Part shown: positions 1-8,989 of the stretch, piece by piece
Layout of the letters: every line of letters begins with the position of its first letter
Numbering within the stretch: position 1 is the stretch's first letter
Assembly: GCF_026339955.1 (NCBI RefSeq)
Contig: NZ_JAPEPW010000001.1
Span: 930,001 to 994,000 of the forward strand
DNA length: 64,000 bases
Direction of reading: 5' to 3'
From: Streptomyces sp. NBC_01549
GTDB taxonomy: Bacteria; Actinomycetota; Actinomycetes; Streptomycetales; Streptomycetaceae
Translations under genes and position numbers: made by a program
Notes under the pieces: model-generated
Databases searched by the model: none
Told to the model about the DNA's origin: nothing
What the model saw: the letters and a program-made list of their open reading frames with translations, nothing else

Positions 1-2
1 CC

Positions 3-638
3 GGGATCAGGGTCGTCGACGGCATCGGGGCCACCGAGATGATCCACATCTTCATCTCCGCCGCCGGTGACGACATCCGCCCCGGAGCGACCGGAAGACC
101 AGTCCCTGGCTACCGCGCCACCGTCCTCGGCCCCGACGGCGAGGAGGTCGGCCCCGGTGTCGAGGGACGGCTGGCGGTGATCGGCCCGGTCGGCTGCCGC
201 TACCTCGACGACCGGCGCCAGGAGACCTACGTCGTCAACGGCTGGAACGTCACGGGCGACACCTACATCCGCGACGAGGACGGCTACTTCCGCTACCGCA
301 CCCGTACGGACAACATGATCGTCTCCTCCGGCTACAACATCGGAGGCCCCGAGGTCGAGGCCGCGATCGACACCCACCCGGACGTGATCGAGTGCGCGGT
401 GGTCGCCAAGCCCGACCCCGAACGCGGCTCGGTCGTGTGCGCGTTCGTCGTGCTGCGCGAGGGGGTGGCCGGCGACGACGCCAAGGCCAAGGACATCCAG
501 AACTACGTCAAGGCCCGGCTCGCGCCGTACAAGTACCCGCGCGCGGTGCGCTTCAGCGACGCCCTGCCCCGTAACACCAGCGGGAAGCTCCAGCACTACC
601 TGCTGCGCCAGTTGATCGAGAAGGAGAACCAGGCATGA
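3..638 (+). CDS. Aryl-CoA ligase (2-aminobenzoate/benzoate-CoA ligase type), 3' part
   Basis: The frame is open from the left window edge, so this is the C-terminal 211 residues of a longer acyl-adenylate-forming enzyme; the first ATG at 39 is internal. The first visible residues (GIRVVDGIGATEMIHIF) are the A5 region typical of benzoate- and anthranilate-CoA ligases. The motif GDTYIRDEDGYFRYRTRTDNMI contains the conserved Asp/Arg adenylate-binding region, and the C-terminal lid carries the catalytic lysine in PRNTSGKLQ. Such enzymes activate an aromatic acid with ATP and CoA in the cytoplasm. The stop overlaps the next start by 4 nt (ATGA), so it is translationally coupled to the monooxygenase. 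The substrate is inferred from that neighbour: 2-aminobenzoate or salicylate. Confidence 0.88.
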   Translation, partial: GIRVVDGIGATEMIHIFISAAGDDIRPGATGRPVPGYRATVLGPDGEEVGPGVEGRLAVIGPVGCRYLDDRRQETYVVNGWNVTGDTYIRDEDGYFRYRTRTDNMIVSSGYNIGGPEVEAAIDTHPDVIECAVVAKPDPERGSVVCAFVVLREGVAGDDAKAKDIQNYVKARLAPYKYPRAVRFSDALPRNTSGKLQHYLLRQLIEKENQA

Positions 639-3004
639 GGATCGCAATCGTGGGGGGCGGCCCGGGCGGGCTCTACTTCGCCGCTCTGATGAAGCAGCTG
701 GACCCCTCCCACGAGATCACCGTCTGGGAACGCAACGCCCCCGATGACACCTTCGGCTTCGGGGTGGTCTTCTCCGACGAGACCCTCGGGGGCATCGAGA
801 ACGCCGACACCGTCGTCCACGACGCGATGGAGAACCGATTCGCCCGGTGGACCGACATCGACATCGAGTTCAACGGGCACCCGTTCACGGTCGGGGGCCA
901 GGGCTTCGCGGCGATGTCCCGCAAGGACCTGCTGCACATCCTCCAGGAGCGAGCCTCCGCGCTGGACGTCACCGTGCACTACCTGACCACCGCGCCGGAC
1001 CCGGACGAACTGCGCGAGTCCCACGACCTCGTGGTCGCGGCGGACGGGCTCAACTCGGCCGTGCGGACCAAGTACGCCGACGCCTTCGGCCCCTCCTTGG
1101 ACCGGCGGACGAACAAGTACATGTGGCTGGGCACCGACCGGGTCTTCGAAGCCTTCCAGTTCTTCGTCAAGCAGACGGAGTTCGGGACCATGCAGATCCA
1201 CGGCTACCCGTACTCCGACGCCGGATCGACCTTCATCGTCGAGATGCAGGAGGACGTGTGGCGTCGCGCCGGCTTCGACGCGACCGAGGGCACGGTGTTC
1301 CCGCCCGGGGTCTCCGACGAGCGGGCCGTCGCACAGATCCGTGAGATCTTCGCCGGGGAACTGGCCGGTCACACACTCCTGACCAACAACTCGAAGTGGC
1401 TCAACTTCACCACCGTCCGCAACCGGCGCTGGCACCACCACAACGTCGTCCTGCTCGGCGACGCCGCCCACACCGCCCACTTCTCGATCGGCTCCGGCAC
1501 CAAGCTGGCGATGGAGGACGCCCTGTCCCTGGCCGCCTGTCTGCACGAACACCCCACCGTCACCGAGGCGTTGACGGCGTACGAGACCGAGCGCCGTCCG
1601 GTGGTGGAGTCCACGCAACGCGCCGCCCAGGCCTCGCTGGAGTGGTTCGAGAACATCGGCATGTACGTCGGCCAGGACCCCGCGCAGTTCTGCTTCAACC
1701 TGCTCACCCGCTCCCGCAGGATCACCTTCGACAACCTCAAGGACCGCGACCCCGGCTTCGCCGAGCTGATCGAGCGCGGCTTCGCGCAGGCACAGGGGCT
1801 GCCGGAGGCGGCCCCGGCGATGTTCCAGCCGTTCTCGATCGGCGGCCTGGAACTGAAGAACCGGATCGTGCTCTCCCCGATGGACATGTACTCGGCCGTG
1901 GACGGCGTACCGGACGACTTCCACCTGGTCCACCTGGGCTCCAAGGCGCTCGGCGGCGCCGGCCTGGTCATGACTGAGATGGTCTGCGTCTCACCCGAGG
2001 CACGGATCACCCCGGGCTGCTCGGGCCTGTGGAACGACGAGCAGCGCGAGGCGTGGGCCGAGGTCACCGCCTTCGTCCACGAGCGCAGCACAGCGAAGAT
2101 CGGGCTCCAGCTCGGCCATGCGGGCCGCAAGGGCTCGACCAGGCTGATGTGGGAGGGCATCGACCAGCCGCTCGACGAGGGCAACTGGGAGGTGCTCGGC
2201 CCCTCCGCACTCCCCTACGGCGCGGGCAGCCACGTACCGCGCGAGATGACCCGTGCGGACATGGACGCGGTCCTCGCCGACTTCGCGGCCGCCGCCAGGC
2301 GGGCCGGCGACGCGGGCTTCGACCTCCTCGAAGTACACGCCGCCCACGGCTACCTGCTCTCCTCCTTCCTCACCCCCGTCGCGAACCACCGGACGGACGA
2401 GTACGGCGGCGAGTTGGCCAACCGCCTGCGCTTCCCTCTGGAGGTCTTCGACGCCGTCCGGGCCGCCTTCCCCGCCGACCGCCCGGTGACCGTACGCATC
2501 TCGGCGACCGACTGGACCCCCGACGGAAACACCGAACACGACGCGGTCGAGATCGCCCGGGCCTTCGTCGCCCACGGAGCGGCGGCCGTCGACGTCTCCT
2601 CCGGCCAGGTCACCAAGGACGAGAAGCCCGCGTTCGGCCGGTCCTACCAGACCCCGTTCGCCGACCGCATCCGCCACGAGGTCGCCGCCCCGGCGGGGAC
2701 GGCCGTGATCGCCGTGGGCGCGATCTCGTCGTACGACGACGTCAACTCGATCCTGCTCGCCGGCCGCGCCGACCTGTGCGCGCTCGGCCGCACCCACCTC
2801 TACAACCCGCAGTGGACCCTGCAGGCGGCCGCCGAGCAGGAGTACCGCGGCCCGGGCGCCCAGTGGCCGACGCAGTTCGCGGCCGGCCGCCGCAAGCCTC
2901 CCACCTCACGCACCGACGCGGTCCGCCCGCGCCTCGCGCTGCTGCGCGAGGCCCCCCGGGACGCCGTCCACCTGCGGTGGACGCCCGGCCGGACGACGGG
3001 ATGA
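635..3004 (+). CDS. Bifunctional aryl-CoA monooxygenase/reductase (2-aminobenzoyl-CoA or salicylyl-CoA type)
   Basis: 789 residues with two fused flavoenzymes. Residues 1-390 are an aromatic-hydroxylase-type FAD monooxygenase: dinucleotide fold GGGPGGLYFAAL at the N terminus and the second FAD motif LLGDAAHTAHFSIGSG near residue 275. From about residue 395 (MFQPFSIGGLELKNRIVLSPM) it is an Old-Yellow-Enzyme/NADH:flavin oxidoreductase TIM barrel, with QLGHAGRK and EVHAAHGYLLSSFLTP. This architecture and length match 2-aminobenzoyl-CoA monooxygenase/reductase, which hydroxylates and partly reduces the ring of the CoA thioester, and proteins annotated as bifunctional salicylyl-CoA 5-hydroxylase. 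The sequence alone does not separate the two substrates. It sits between the ligase and the thioesterase with 4-nt overlaps on both sides, so the genes form one transcript. Confidence 0.9.
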   Translation: MRIAIVGGGPGGLYFAALMKQLDPSHEITVWERNAPDDTFGFGVVFSDETLGGIENADTVVHDAMENRFARWTDIDIEFNGHPFTVGGQGFAAMSRKDLLHILQERASALDVTVHYLTTAPDPDELRESHDLVVAADGLNSAVRTKYADAFGPSLDRRTNKYMWLGTDRVFEAFQFFVKQTEFGTMQIHGYPYSDAGSTFIVEMQEDVWRRAGFDATEGTVFPPGVSDERAVAQIREIFAGELAGHTLLTNNSKWLNFTTVRNRRWHHHNVVLLGDAAHTAHFSIGSGTKLAMEDALSLAACLHEHPTVTEALTAYETERRPVVESTQRAAQASLEWFENIGMYVGQDPAQFCFNLLTRSRRITFDNLKDRDPGFAELIERGFAQAQGLPEAAPAMFQPFSIGGLELKNRIVLSPMDMYSAVDGVPDDFHLVHLGSKALGGAGLVMTEMVCVSPEARITPGCSGLWNDEQREAWAEVTAFVHERSTAKIGLQLGHAGRKGSTRLMWEGIDQPLDEGNWEVLGPSALPYGAGSHVPREMTRADMDAVLADFAAAARRAGDAGFDLLEVHAAHGYLLSSFLTPVANHRTDEYGGELANRLRFPLEVFDAVRAAFPADRPVTVRISATDWTPDGNTEHDAVEIARAFVAHGAAAVDVSSGQVTKDEKPAFGRSYQTPFADRIRHEVAAPAGTAVIAVGAISSYDDVNSILLAGRADLCALGRTHLYNPQWTLQAAAEQEYRGPGAQWPTQFAAGRRKPPTSRTDAVRPRLALLREAPRDAVHLRWTPGRTTG

Positions 3005-3450
3005 GCCGCCCGGGCCGCCCGTTCGGTGTCCACCGTGCCCGCGTGGAATGGGTGGACACCGACGCCGCCGGGATCTACCACAACACCACCGTCGTGCGGT
3101 TCGCCGAGGCGGCGGAGGCCGCGCTGATGCGGGAGCGCGGTGTCCCCGGCTACTTCCCGGTGGCGCCCAGGGTGCGCTACGAGGCGGAGTTCGAGGCACC
3201 CCTCCTGTTCGGCGAGGAGGTGGAGACCCGGGTCGAGCTCATCCGCCTCGGCCGGTCCTCGATGACCTTCGCCTTCGAGGTGTGGCGGGAGGCCTCCGCC
3301 GGCCGGCCACGCCGACGTGCCGCCCGGGGCAGCTACGTCACCGTGCACGTCCCCGGCAAGGAAGCGGGCGGCAGCGCGCCCTGGCCGGCCGCCTGGCGCA
3401 CGGCGCTGGCCGAAGGGGTGTACCCGGAGGTGGTCGACCGACTCCGGTAA
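3001..3450 (+). CDS. Acyl-CoA thioesterase, 4-hydroxybenzoyl-CoA thioesterase family
   Basis: 149 residues, a single hotdog domain. The N-terminal active-site segment VEWVDTDAAGIYHNTTVVRFAEAAEAALM has the Asp found in 4-hydroxybenzoyl-CoA thioesterases (D-x-D/AGxxxxxxYxxF pattern). The start chosen is the ATG overlapping the TGA of the monooxygenase; the frame is open far upstream, but that extension is antisense-like Arg/Pro-rich sequence and overlaps the monooxygenase. The probable role is hydrolysis of a CoA thioester in the aromatic pathway, either the product or a dead-end intermediate. The partner substrate is inferred from context only. Confidence 0.85.
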   Translation: MSRPGRPFGVHRARVEWVDTDAAGIYHNTTVVRFAEAAEAALMRERGVPGYFPVAPRVRYEAEFEAPLLFGEEVETRVELIRLGRSSMTFAFEVWREASAGRPRRRAARGSYVTVHVPGKEAGGSAPWPAAWRTALAEGVYPEVVDRLR

Positions 3451-3462
3451 AATTCCGCTTTC

Positions 3463-4311
3463 GTGACCATGAGCGACCTCGTCGACGACGACCCGACCCA
3501 GGCGGCACCGCCGCGATCCCTGATCGTGACGGTCTACGGCCTCTACGCGCGCGAGGTCGGTGGCTGGATCGGGGTGGGCACCCTGATACGGCTGCTCTCC
3601 GAACTCGGCGTCGACGCCCAGGCGGTCCGCTCGTCGATCTCCCGTCTCAAGCGCCGCGAGATCCTGCTGTCGGAGCGGCGCGACGGCCGGGCGGGCTACG
3701 CGCTCTCGCCGTACGCCCGCTCTGTCCTCGAGACCGGTGACCGGCGTATCTTCGAGCGCCACGCCGCCCCCGCCGACGGCTGGGTCATCGCCGCCTTCTC
3801 GGTACCGGAGAGCGAGCGGCAGCACCGCCACCAGCTCCGGTCACGACTCACCTGGCTGGGCTTCGGCACCGTCGCGTCGGGAGTCTGGATCGCTCCCGCC
3901 CACGCCCTCGACGACACCCGCGACCACCTGCTCCGCCACGGCCTGGACCAGTACGTCAACCTCTTCCGCGGCGACTACGTGGCCTTCGGGGACCCCGCCG
4001 ACCAGGTCAGCCGCTGGTGGGACCTGGCAGCACTCCAGGGCCTCTACGACGAGTTCGTCGCCAGGTTCACGCCTATGGCCACGCGTGCGGCCGAGACCGA
4101 GAAGAACACGGCGTCCCGGGACGCGTTCGTCGACTACGTCCACGTCCTGACAGCCTGGCGACGCTTCCCCTACCTCGATCCGGGCCTGCCCGCCGCCCTC
4201 CTCCCGGCCACCTGGTCCGGCACAACGGCAGCGGACCTCTTCTTCGAGCTCCGGCGCACCTTGGAGGAGCCGGCACACGAGTTCGCGCGGGGCCTGCTGG
4301 CCGACTCCTAG
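3463..4311 (+). CDS. PaaX family transcriptional regulator
   Basis: 282 residues from GTG (an ATG two codons later at 3469 is equally possible). It has the PaaX layout: an N-terminal winged helix (SLIVTVYGLYAREVGGWIGVGTLIRLLSELGVDAQAVRSSISRLKRREIL), a central domain (WVIAAFSVPESERQHRHQLRSRLTWLGFGTVASGVWIAP) and a C-terminal domain ending FFELRRTLEEPAHEFARG. PaaX proteins are repressors released by aryl-CoA thioesters such as phenylacetyl-CoA. It lies 12 nt downstream of the thioesterase, so it probably represses its own operon in response to the ring-acyl-CoA. The TAG stop lies in the CTAG at the edge of the inverted-repeat element that follows. Confidence 0.9.
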   Translation: MTMSDLVDDDPTQAAPPRSLIVTVYGLYAREVGGWIGVGTLIRLLSELGVDAQAVRSSISRLKRREILLSERRDGRAGYALSPYARSVLETGDRRIFERHAAPADGWVIAAFSVPESERQHRHQLRSRLTWLGFGTVASGVWIAPAHALDDTRDHLLRHGLDQYVNLFRGDYVAFGDPADQVSRWWDLAALQGLYDEFVARFTPMATRAAETEKNTASRDAFVDYVHVLTAWRRFPYLDPGLPAALLPATWSGTTAADLFFELRRTLEEPAHEFARGLLADS

Positions 4312-4519
4312 GGCCTGTCTGACAATTCCCGTCGTCGCCCGAAGGGCGGCCTGGCGGCGTCAGGTGCGTGCTCTCGGCGTGCCGGCCCCAGTCCCGCGTA
4401 CTGGATGTACTCGGGTCTGGGGCCGGTGCGGCGAGTGGGGGCACCTCCCACGCCCTTGAGGCAGTGGGGGAGCGTGCATGGCGTCGCCAGGCAGGCGGGA
4501 ATTGTCAGACAGGCCCTAG
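4308..4519. mobile_element. MITE-like element with 24-bp perfect terminal inverted repeats
   Basis: The left end at 4308-4331 (CTAGGGCCTGTCTGACAATT and four more bases) is exactly the reverse complement of 4496-4519. The outer CTAG is palindromic, so it may be a 4-bp (or central TA) target duplication rather than repeat. Inside, 4382-4390 pairs with 4418-4426 and GTGGG/CCCAC pairs near 4435-4455. Subterminal sequence (GCGGCCTGGCGGCG versus CGTCGCCAGGC) continues the inverted repeat imperfectly. No open reading frame fills the 212 bp. Small non-coding units with these ends are, as I recall, common in Streptomyces. Ends and CTAG site resemble IS5/IS427-type elements, which suggests mobilisation in trans; this last point is inference. 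Confidence 0.8.
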
Positions 4520-4591
4520 CGGTCTCGCACATGTCCTGGACGGCCGCCGTGCCGCATACGAAGGCATGCACGGCCGCCGTCCCGGCCCGGC

Positions 4592-6216
4592 CTACCGCGC
4601 GTCTGCGGGTGTGATCAGGAGGCCGCCGACGAAGGTGTGCGTCGCGTTGAGGTCGCGCAGCGCGTCGCCGGGGCAGTGGGCGGGGTCCTGGTCCCAGACG
4701 GTGAGGTCGGCGAAGCGGCCGGGGGTGAGGGTGCCGCGCAGGTGCTCCTCGCCGCACAGGCGGGCGGCGTTGACGGTGTGCAGGGCGACGGCTTCGTCGT
4801 AGGTGATGGCGTGCTCGGGGCCCTTGACGCCGATGACGGTCTGCCGGGTGGTCATGCCCCACACGGAACGCATGGCGCCGAACTGGCCGACCGGGAAGTC
4901 GGAGCCCGCGCTGACCTGGGCGCCCAGGTCGACCCAGCCGCGGGCCGGGAAGAGGCGGGCGACCCGCTCCGGGCCCCAGAAGACCTCCTCGACCTCGGCG
5001 GTGTCGTGCAGCAGCGGCTGCTGGATGGTGACCGGGATGCCGAGGGCGACGGCGCGGGCGCGCTGCTCGGGGCCGGCGAGGCCGCCGTGCTCCATGACCA
5101 GCGAACCGGCAGGCAGGCCGGGGTTGCGCTCCAGGACGCGTTCGTAGACGTCGAGGAGGGTACGGACGGCCCGGTCGCCGTAGGCGTGCGTGCCGACCCG
5201 CCAGCCGCGCCGGACCACCGCCTCGACCGCCTCGACCAGCGCGTCCGGCTCCCAGATCAGCATCCCGGAGAAGGAGTGGTCACAGGCGTACGGCTCCTCG
5301 GTGGCACCGGCCTCCAGGCCGCCGTCGAGGCCGAACTTCACGCCCCACACCGACAACTGCGGGTCGGAGGTGTCGCGCCACTCTTCCATGACGTCGAGCA
5401 GGTCCTCCACCTGGGCCGCGCTGGTCATGCCGAGCGCCGAGATCAGCGCGCGCACCCGGGTGTGCAGCGCTCCGGCCTCGCGGGCGGCCCGGAGCACCCG
5501 GTAGTCCTCGGGGGTGACCGCGCAGTCGCGCACGGTGCCGATGCCGGTGGCGGCGTAGTCGCGGGAGGCGATCCGCAGTCCCTCGACGCGCTGGGCCCGG
5601 TCCGGGGCCGGGACCAGACGCTCGACCAGGTGCAGGGCGTTGTCGACCAGCCGCCCGTCCAGCCTGCCGTCGGCGCCGATGCCGATGGTGCCGCCGGGCG
5701 GTACGGGGGTGTCCTTGGTGATGCCCGCGAGACGCAGCGCGTAGCTGTTGACGACGTCGTTGTGGCCGCCGCGCTTGACCAGGACCGGGTGCCGGTCGGT
5801 GGCGGTGTCGAGTTCGGCCGCGGTGGGCAGGCGGCGCTCGGCCAGGTTCAGTTCCTGCCAGTTGGTGGTGGTGTTGTGCGGATCCACTCGCCCTCCGGGG
5901 TGACCGCGGCCCGCTCCCGGATCAGGTCGAGGAACTCCGGGATGGTGCGGGCCCGGTGCACGGGGACGTCCTGGGCGCCGAGCGCGGCGAAGATCATGTG
6001 GGTGTGGGTGTCGTCGAAGGCGGGCAGCACGGTGGCGCCGGGCAGGTCGTGGACCCTGGTGTGCGCGCTCACCAGGTGGTCGAGGCCGTTCGGGTCGGGT
6101 GAGAGGGCCGCGATGCGGTCGCCCCGTACGGCCAGCGCCCGCTGCGGAGCCTGGCCGGGCACCAGGGTGTGCACGGCATCGGCCCGGATCAGCAGATCGG
6201 CTCCGTGGTCAGTCAT
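4592..6216 (-). pseudogene. YtcJ-type metal-dependent amidohydrolase, frameshifted
   Basis: The N-terminal part (ATG at 6216, 6 nt after a GGAG) encodes about 112 residues including the metal-binding HxH (FDDTHTHMIF) and runs to GEWIRTT near 5870. The family sequence continues as TTNWQELNLAERRLPTAAELD, but this lies in the other frame, open from 5887 to 4592. Frame changes within an ACA/ACC run at about 5861-5880; adding one base or removing two restores one protein of about 540 residues, normal for Amidohydro_3/YtcJ. The C-terminal part keeps the carboxylated-Lys region VKFGLDGG, the His ligands in GTHAYGDRAV and MEHGGLAG, and the Asp in SAGSDFPVGQ. So only the frame is broken: a recent mutation or a sequencing error. 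Exact substrate is unknown. Confidence 0.85.
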
Positions 6217-6430
6217 CGTCATCTCCATGCCATCTCGAAGTGTTTCGGAGCGTGTCAGGGACGCCGCGAGTGGCCGGGACCGTACTCGGCTGACCGTTGG
6301 TCCGCCGCGTCCGCTGACGAGACCGTTGTACGAGCCGTCAGCTGATTCACGTACGTTCGGTGGTGATGAATGCATGAAATGCGCCACGGTGCTGGGCTGC
6401 GATGCAGATCATGCGCCAAACGCTCGACGC

Positions 6431-7408
6431 TCAGAGGCTGCCGGGGCGGACCAGCCCGGTCCTCTTGACCCCGGTCAGGATGGGGGTGACCTCGATGGTG
6501 GAGACGTGTTCGAGGGCGCCGATGGTGTCGCTCAGGAAGTGGTAGAGCGCGTTGAGGTCGGCTGCCGCGACGGCCACGAGGAGGTTGGCCGGGCCGGTGG
6601 TGGCGGACGCGAAACGGACCTGTGGGTGACGGCTGAGTTGTCGGCCCGTCTCCTCCAGGCCGCCCGGCGCGACGGTGATCCACAACAGCGCCTCGGTGCG
6701 GATGCCCAGCCGGGCGAGATCGACCTCGGTCGCGAGTCGGATGACCTGGCCGCCCACCAGCGCCTCCAGGCGGCGGCGGGCGGTGAGGGCGGTGGTGTCG
6801 GCGCGGCGCGCGAGGTCGGTGTAGGAGGCCCTTCCGTCCTCGGTCAGCGCGGCGATCAGCTGGTGGTCGAGGGGCAGGAGGCCGGTACGGCCGGGTGTCG
6901 CAGGCGCGTTCGGCCGCAGGCTGGTCAGCTCGGCCTTTGACAGCAGGCCGCCGCTCCAGTCGAAGGCGGCGGGAAAGACCCGCAGGAGGACATGAGAGGT
7001 CCACGACTGGACCGCGGGGGTGGCGGGGAGGTCGCGCAGTAGCAGCGCGTTGCGTGCGTCCGGGCCGTCCAGGAACAGGATGGTGCAGATTTCGTCCCCG
7101 CCGCCGAGGACGTCCACCCAGATGGTGTCGGGGTGGCGGGCCAGGGTGGCGGCGATGGCGGTGATCCGGTTGGGGCGGCACCGGATGCGCAGGGCCAGCG
7201 GAATCAGATCGGGGAAGTGCGTGGGGTTGCGCACGGCTGTGGCACGCAGCGTTCCGTCGTGGAACAGCGGCGACGCACGGCGCACCACGGTGCGCTCCGA
7301 GATGCCCAGGACGCGGCCGACCGTACGCCACGAGGCGCGCGGGGCAGCCAGTATCGCGGCGGCGATCCGGCTGTCTGTTTCATCCAGACTGTGGCGCACT
7401 TTCTCCAT
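6431..7408 (-). CDS. Double-domain Lrp/AsnC family transcriptional regulator
   Basis: 325 residues with two Lrp/AsnC units. Residues 5-55 (LDETDSRIAAAILAAPRASWRTVGRVLGISERTVVRRASPLFHDGTL) are one helix-turn-helix followed by a ligand (RAM-like) half. Residues 178-230 (LPLDHQLIAALTEDGRASYTDLARRADTTALTARRRLEALVGGQVI) are a second HTH, followed by a second effector domain ending VEVTPIL-like sequence. It is about twice the length of classical Lrp. It lies upstream of the broken amidohydrolase on the same strand and is divergent from the carboxylesterase, with about 112 nt between the two starts. This arrangement suggests it controls one or both; the ligand is unknown. Confidence 0.87.
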   Translation of the reverse strand: MEKVRHSLDETDSRIAAAILAAPRASWRTVGRVLGISERTVVRRASPLFHDGTLRATAVRNPTHFPDLIPLALRIRCRPNRITAIAATLARHPDTIWVDVLGGGDEICTILFLDGPDARNALLLRDLPATPAVQSWTSHVLLRVFPAAFDWSGGLLSKAELTSLRPNAPATPGRTGLLPLDHQLIAALTEDGRASYTDLARRADTTALTARRRLEALVGGQVIRLATEVDLARLGIRTEALLWITVAPGGLEETGRQLSRHPQVRFASATTGPANLLVAVAAADLNALYHFLSDTIGALEHVSTIEVTPILTGVKRTGLVRPGSL

Positions 7409-7520
7409 GCAGCAGCATTCTATGTCCTTCTTTCGCGCATCCAGGTGCTTCTTCTGGCTCAGATTGCTCTGGCCGCATAGAAACGGTCACAGAGCAGCCG
7501 AGGTGGGAGAGGTGAGCACG

Positions 7521-8975
7521 ATGACAGGTACCGAGAGCCAGGTCGTGGACACGGACCGGGGCAAGGTCAGGGGCGTCACAGAGGGTGAGGCGATCTCCTT
7601 CCGGGGAATCCCGTATGCCGCCTCGCCCGTCGGTGAGCTGCGTTTCGCGCCGCCGCAGCCGCACCCGGGCTGGCTGGGAGTGCGGGAGGCGGTGACGGCC
7701 GGACCGGCAGTACCGCAGGCAGCCTCCCGGCTGGAGCAGGTGATGGGACAGCGCGTGCCGGACTGGAACGAGGACGGCAGCCTGACCGTGAACGTCTTCA
7801 CCCCGCGGCGGGCACTGGAGGACAGGGCGCCCCGCCCGGTCCTGGTCTGGTGGCACGGGGGCGGCTTCACCAGCGGCTCCGGCGGCTGGGACTGGTACGA
7901 CGGTGGCCGCCTCGCCGCACTGGGCGACATCGTGGTGGTGACCGCCAACTACCGGGTGGGACCGCTGGGCTACTTGTACCTGCCGGAGATCGGCGCCGCG
8001 AACTCCGGCCCCCAGGACCAGGCCGCCGTGCTGCGTTGGGTGCGGGACAACATCGCCTCCTTCGGCGGCGACCCGCGCACCGTGACGGTCGGCGGACAGT
8101 CGGCCGGAGCGTACTCCGCCCTGTCGCTGGCGCTCGACCCGCAGACCACGGGACTCGTCACCCGGGTACTGCTGGAAAGCGGCCCCTTCGGCCTGCCCCC
8201 GCAGGACCCGCAGAACGCGGCCGAGAACGCCGAGGCATACCTGCGGCTGCTCGGCGTCCAGAGCGGCGCGGACACCGCGAAGACGCTGCGTGCACTGCCG
8301 GTCGAGCAGTTGCTGTCCGCGTACGGCCGGCTCGCGGGTCAGCTTGCGCGTCCGGGCAACGCGGCCCCGCCGATGTATCCGGTGCTCGGCGGCCCCGGCG
8401 TGCCCCGCACCTGGCAGCGAGCTCTCGCGGACGGCGCCCTGGAGGGCAAGGCTCTACTGATCGGCACCACCCGGGACGAAGCGACGGCCTTCTTCGCCTT
8501 CGACCCGCGCATCCAGAACCTCACCGCCACCGGCGCGCTGGACATCCTCGCCGGCCAGATCGGCGAACAGGACGCCCACGAGGTCTTCCGGCGGCATGCC
8601 GCCCGGCTTCCGCAGGCGACGCCGGCGCAGATCTTCACCGCGGTCCAGACCGATGAGCTGTTCCGCGACGGCGCGCTGCAGATCGCCGACCACCACGCGG
8701 CCGGCGGCAACGCCACCTACGCCTACCAGTTCGACTACCAGCCGGCCGAGGACGCACACGCCCTGGGCGCCACCCACTGCGGCGAACTGCCCTTCCTCTT
8801 CAACACCTTCGACGCCTACCCGGACAGCCCGATGCTGGGCAGGCCCACAGATGCCCAACGCGCCCTGGGACACACCTTCGCGACCGCCGTCACCGAGTTC
8901 GTCACCACTGGATCGGTGAACGACTGGCTGCCCTACGCGACCTCAACGGCCGCCCGCATCCGGCATTTCGCCTGA
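7521..8975 (+). CDS. Type-B carboxylesterase/lipase
   Basis: 484 residues. The start chosen is ATG 7521, preceded by GGGAGAGG; the longer open frame upstream overlaps the divergent regulator. Family signatures are ISFRGIPYAASPVGELRF near the N terminus, oxyanion-hole HGGGFTSGSG, the nucleophile elbow GGQSAGAYSALS (Ser), the probable acid in GTTRDEATAFF and the catalytic His in GATHCGELPFLF. It resembles para-nitrobenzyl esterase-type enzymes. No signal peptide is seen, so it is likely cytoplasmic. Its 3' end lies at the point where a polyamine-binding protein remnant is truncated, so the gene belongs to the inserted or exchanged left block. Confidence 0.9.
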   Translation: MTGTESQVVDTDRGKVRGVTEGEAISFRGIPYAASPVGELRFAPPQPHPGWLGVREAVTAGPAVPQAASRLEQVMGQRVPDWNEDGSLTVNVFTPRRALEDRAPRPVLVWWHGGGFTSGSGGWDWYDGGRLAALGDIVVVTANYRVGPLGYLYLPEIGAANSGPQDQAAVLRWVRDNIASFGGDPRTVTVGGQSAGAYSALSLALDPQTTGLVTRVLLESGPFGLPPQDPQNAAENAEAYLRLLGVQSGADTAKTLRALPVEQLLSAYGRLAGQLARPGNAAPPMYPVLGGPGVPRTWQRALADGALEGKALLIGTTRDEATAFFAFDPRIQNLTATGALDILAGQIGEQDAHEVFRRHAARLPQATPAQIFTAVQTDELFRDGALQIADHHAAGGNATYAYQFDYQPAEDAHALGATHCGELPFLFNTFDAYPDSPMLGRPTDAQRALGHTFATAVTEFVTTGSVNDWLPYATSTAARIRHFA

Positions 8976-8989
8976 GCCGAGGAGGGCCG

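Noticed and set aside
596..1933. 445-residue open frame on the minus strand under the monooxygenase
   Set aside because: It is an antisense shadow caused by high third-position G/C. It has no family motif, while the plus frame is a clear two-domain flavoenzyme.
2029..3000. Upstream extension of the thioesterase frame
   Set aside because: The extension overlaps the monooxygenase and is Arg/Pro-rich; the family protein begins at the ATG at 3001.
4637..6940. 767-residue plus-strand open frame
   Set aside because: Antisense to the amidohydrolase and regulator, with no recognisable domain.
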